A stretch of DNA of 8,345 nt, taken from the NCBI GenBank assembly GCA_018648945.1, contig JABGQJ010000319.1:1-8345 (forward strand). Direction: 5' to 3'. The position numbers and the translations under genes were made by a program. Origin of the DNA: Victivallales bacterium (GTDB lineage: Bacteria; Verrucomicrobiota; Lentisphaeria; Oligosphaerales; Lenti-02). The notes beneath the pieces were generated by a model, which did no database searches, was not told where the DNA came from, and saw only the letters and a list, made by a program, of their open reading frames with translations. Shown one piece after another: positions 6,298 to 8,345 of this stretch (positions are counted from its first letter, which is position 1; every line of letters begins with the position of its first letter).

Positions 6298-8013
6298 GTG
6301 AAGACACTGCTTGCCGCCCTATTGCTCATCGCCTCGGGAGCCGGCGCCATCGACGTGCTGAACCTACAGCAAGTGCTCGACAACGCGGTGAAGAACCATG
6401 CGGCGGTGATCCGCCTACCCAAGGGACGGGTGAAAATCCAGGGGAAACTGGCGCTGCGGAACGCTGCTGGGCTGACCATCGAGGGCGCCGGGACCACACT
6501 GGTGTTCGCCGACTACAACGGGATGGCTTGGAGCTTCCATTCCTGCAAGAACATCGTATTGCGGGGATTCACCATCGATTTCGACCCGCTCCCCTTCGTC
6601 CAGGCTCGGATCACCAAGCTGTCCGAGGACGGCAAGGTCTACGAGTTCGAGGTCGCCAAAGGGTACCCAGGCTTGCGGAAGGAAGACCAGAAGAGCTACC
6701 GCCAGGGCTACATCTTCGAACCCCACCGGCGCCGCTGGAAGCCCTGGGTGCCGGATCTCTACGCCCGCAAGGTGGAGATCGTGGACGAGCGCCACGGGCG
6801 CTTCATCATGGGCTATACGCCGCCTGGACACGAGCTTGTCGAGGTGGGCGACCGCATCGTGATGACCCTCCGCATGGGCGGTGCGATCCGCATGAACGAC
6901 TGCGAGAACGTGCGCATTGAGGACGTCACCTTCCTGGCCGCGCCCGGCGCGGCCTACCTGGGACGCTACATGCGCGGCGACAACTACTACCGGTACACGA
7001 TCAGACCGGGCCCGCCCCCTCCCGGCGCCACCGAGGAGCGTCTCATCTCCACCTGCGCCGACGGGCTCAACATCGCCTATGCCACGAAGGGACCGACCAT
7101 CGAGAAGTGCAGATTCTCCTTCATGGGGGACGACTCGGTGAACTTCCATGGCGTGACCTTCGCGGTGCTGGCCGCGCTCGGCGAGCGGGAGTTGCAGGTG
7201 GCCTGGCCATACAGCACGGAGTACCTCGCCTCGGTGATTCCCAAGGGCGCGGTGGTCCGCCGCCTCCAACCGGGGAACTACGCGGTGGTTGGCACGGCGA
7301 AACTGGCGAGCTTCACGCCGCTGAAGGAGACCACGCCGGAGCAGATGGCCGCGATTGGGAAGGTCTGGCCACGCGGGAAGAAGGGGCGGGGCACGGTCTT
7401 CCGGATGGTGCTTGAAGAGCCACTGCCCGCCAAGCCCGGCGACTACCTGGATATCCCCGCCAGCAACGCCCCGGGGTTCGTGATCCGCGACTGCGAGTTC
7501 ACCGACCACCGCGCCCGTGGTCTGCGCATCATGGCCTCCCATGGCGTGATCGAGCGCAACGTCTTCCGAAGACTGAAGCACAGCGCCATCACTCTCGGCG
7601 CGGAGTACGCCTTCTGGCGCGAAGCAGGCTGGGTAGAGGATATTGTCGTTCGGAACAACGTGATCGAGGATGTGGGGCGAGACACGGCCATGCTCGCGTC
7701 CAAGGCCTACTCGAAGGGCGCAATCAACGTGTTCGTGCGGCGTGACCGGGGATCCGAGCTGCCGATCTGGCCGGGGAACCGCCGCCTTGTCATCGAAGGG
7801 AATACCATTCGCGACTGCCCAGTTGCCGGCATCCGTCTGCGGGGAGCGGAGGATGTACAGATCAAAGGGAACCGGATCGAGAACGTCTCCTACAAGCCGG
7901 GTAAGGGGACTGATTCGGAGACACCCCAGGCGATCGACATTGGCCAGTCCGAGAATGTGGTGGTGGAGGGCACTGTGGTCTCTGGCATGGGCGAGGAGCC
8001 AAAGCGGCCGTAG
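6298..8013 (+). CDS. Secreted parallel beta-helix protein, GH110-like (alpha-1,3-galactosidase type)
   Basis: A 571-residue exported protein starting at GTG. Residues 1-17 are a signal peptide. Residues about 20-95 begin a right-handed parallel beta-helix (IRLPKGRVKIQG, LTIEGAGTTL, KNIVLRGFTIDFD). Two stretches that do not follow the helix repeat, about 98-195 and 286-390, look like inserted beta-barrels (VQARITKLSEDGKVYEFEV; GDRIVMTL; FRMVLEEPL, GDYLDIP). The helix resumes between and after them: NVRIEDVTF, PTIEKCRFSFMGDDSVNFHG, FVIRDCEF, HGVIERNVF, DIVVRNNVIEDV, LVIEGNTI, VQIKGNRIENV. This order, the FDPLPF and GDDSVNFHG motifs, and the segment around SAITLGAEYAFWREAG resemble GH110, a family of inverting enzymes acting on alpha-1,3-linked galactose. 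D255 (CADGLNI) with D278-D279 (GDD) are the candidate active-site acids. The fold is secure; the GH110 assignment rests on recognition only, and a pectate-lyase-like protein remains possible. Confidence 0.75.
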   Translation: MKTLLAALLLIASGAGAIDVLNLQQVLDNAVKNHAAVIRLPKGRVKIQGKLALRNAAGLTIEGAGTTLVFADYNGMAWSFHSCKNIVLRGFTIDFDPLPFVQARITKLSEDGKVYEFEVAKGYPGLRKEDQKSYRQGYIFEPHRRRWKPWVPDLYARKVEIVDERHGRFIMGYTPPGHELVEVGDRIVMTLRMGGAIRMNDCENVRIEDVTFLAAPGAAYLGRYMRGDNYYRYTIRPGPPPPGATEERLISTCADGLNIAYATKGPTIEKCRFSFMGDDSVNFHGVTFAVLAALGERELQVAWPYSTEYLASVIPKGAVVRRLQPGNYAVVGTAKLASFTPLKETTPEQMAAIGKVWPRGKKGRGTVFRMVLEEPLPAKPGDYLDIPASNAPGFVIRDCEFTDHRARGLRIMASHGVIERNVFRRLKHSAITLGAEYAFWREAGWVEDIVVRNNVIEDVGRDTAMLASKAYSKGAINVFVRRDRGSELPIWPGNRRLVIEGNTIRDCPVAGIRLRGAEDVQIKGNRIENVSYKPGKGTDSETPQAIDIGQSENVVVEGTVVSGMGEEPKRP

Positions 8014-8054
8014 TGGGTCTTCTCTCTGCCGAGAGTGGGTTGCGGGCGGCGGCC

Positions 8055-8063
8055 TGCTATAGT
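8055..8063 (+). promoter_or_regulatory. Extended -10 promoter candidate
   Basis: TGCTATAGT at 8055-8063 matches the sigma-70 extended -10 consensus TGnTATAAT at all but one defined position. It sits in the gap between the beta-helix gene and the next gene, about 40 bases before the ATG at 8104. No -35 box at 16-18 bases spacing was found, which extended -10 promoters can tolerate. It suggests that the last gene has its own transcript. Primary sigma consensus in this organism is assumed. Confidence 0.4.
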
Positions 8064-8103
8064 TGAGCGAAACGGCTACCATCGGACAGCACGGGCGTGA
8101 ACT

Positions 8104-8345
8104 ATGGCATCCTCTGTGGATCTTCCTTTGGCCAAGCGGGAACTCGCGGCGCGGAGCCGGGCGTTCCTGGATGCGGCCCGCAAACGCATCGGCGCGGATC
8201 TCTCGACCCCGAAGGTGGGGAATTGGCACCGGGCGTTCTTCGAGCTGTACCAGGACCTGCCCTTGCGCGAGCCGCAGGCGCGGTCGATGGCGTACGCGCT
8301 GGTGAACGAGCCCGTGTGCCTGCTCCCGAACGAATTGCTGGTCGG
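8104..8345 (+). CDS. N-terminus of a pyruvate formate-lyase-like glycyl radical enzyme (partial)
   Basis: An ATG at 8104 opens a frame that runs off the right edge after 80 full codons. There is no signal peptide, so unlike its neighbours the protein is cytoplasmic. The arrangement RSRAFLDAARKR, then a helix with RAFFELYQDLPL, then ARSMAYALVNEPVCLLPNELLVG resembles the start of the PFL domain in glycyl radical enzymes, where a family motif like IYIRDDELIVG follows two helices. In those enzymes an activated Gly radical drives C-C, C-N or C-O bond cleavage anaerobically. The active-site Cys and Gly loop would lie outside the window, so subfamily and substrate cannot be judged. Only a weak purine-rich stretch (GGGCGTGA, 8093-8100) precedes the start. 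Third codon positions and residue composition fit a real gene much better than the overlapping frame at 8063-8305. Confidence 0.6.
   Translation, partial: MASSVDLPLAKRELAARSRAFLDAARKRIGADLSTPKVGNWHRAFFELYQDLPLREPQARSMAYALVNEPVCLLPNELLV

Noticed and set aside
5400..6497. Long minus-strand open frame spanning the HEAT gene and the start of the beta-helix gene
   Set aside because: It crosses two well-supported + strand genes and has no recognisable domain.
8022..8035. Intrinsic terminator after the beta-helix gene
   Set aside because: The stem CTCTC/GAGAG is only 5 bp with a 4-base loop and is followed by a G-rich sequence instead of a T-tract.
6415..8229. Very long open frame on the minus strand opposite the beta-helix gene
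   Set aside because: Its translation is rich in Val, Gly, His, Arg and Asp without domain logic, and it exactly mirrors the high GC3 of the + strand gene. The + strand frame has a signal peptide and clear beta-helix repeats, so the antisense frame is a composition artefact.
1..8345. RNA genes, CRISPR arrays, insertion sequences or attachment sites
   Set aside because: Nearly all of the window is occupied by well-supported protein genes, and the gaps (at most 175 bases) show no cloverleaf-like sequence, direct-repeat array or terminal inverted repeats by eye.

Overview
The window is a GC-rich bacterial segment, roughly 60% GC or more by eye, with a strong preference for C or G in the third codon position. 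All supported genes lie on the + strand. Four consecutive genes encode proteins that begin with Sec-type signal peptides, and all look like carbohydrate-active or carbohydrate-binding proteins. Large multidomain glycosidase-like proteins, LamG domains, HEAT repeats joined to a jelly-roll domain, and parallel beta-helix proteins, combined with weak or variable Shine-Dalgarno signals, fit the Planctomycetota-Verrucomicrobiota-Lentisphaerota group or Armatimonadota-like lineages. That placement is an inference from style; no marker gene is present.

Layout: 1-99 may be the tail of an upstream gene (weak). 124-2529 is a secreted clan GH-A-like (GH5-type) glycosidase with an N-terminal beta-sandwich and a DUF5060-like domain. 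2530-2704 is a non-coding gap with one imperfect hairpin. 2705-5197 is a secreted LamG protein with a putative TIM-barrel glycosidase domain carrying an unusual C-x-C-x-x-C motif. 5198-5303 is a short gap. 5304-6281 is a secreted protein of four HEAT repeats plus a GH2-type sugar-binding jelly roll and no catalytic domain. 6298-8013, only 16 bases downstream, is a secreted right-handed parallel beta-helix protein resembling GH110 alpha-1,3-galactosidases. 8014-8103 holds an extended -10 promoter candidate. 8104-8345 is the start of a cytoplasmic protein resembling the N-terminus of pyruvate formate-lyase-type glycyl radical enzymes, cut by the window edge.

Taken together this reads as part of a polysaccharide or glycoconjugate utilisation locus. 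The exported enzymes would recognise and trim a glycan, possibly one with alpha-galactosyl ends, and a neighbouring anaerobic radical enzyme may act on a released sugar, polyol or other small molecule. The substrate cannot be read from the sequence. No transporter, regulator, sulfatase, SusC/SusD pair, RNA gene, mobile element or CRISPR array is visible.
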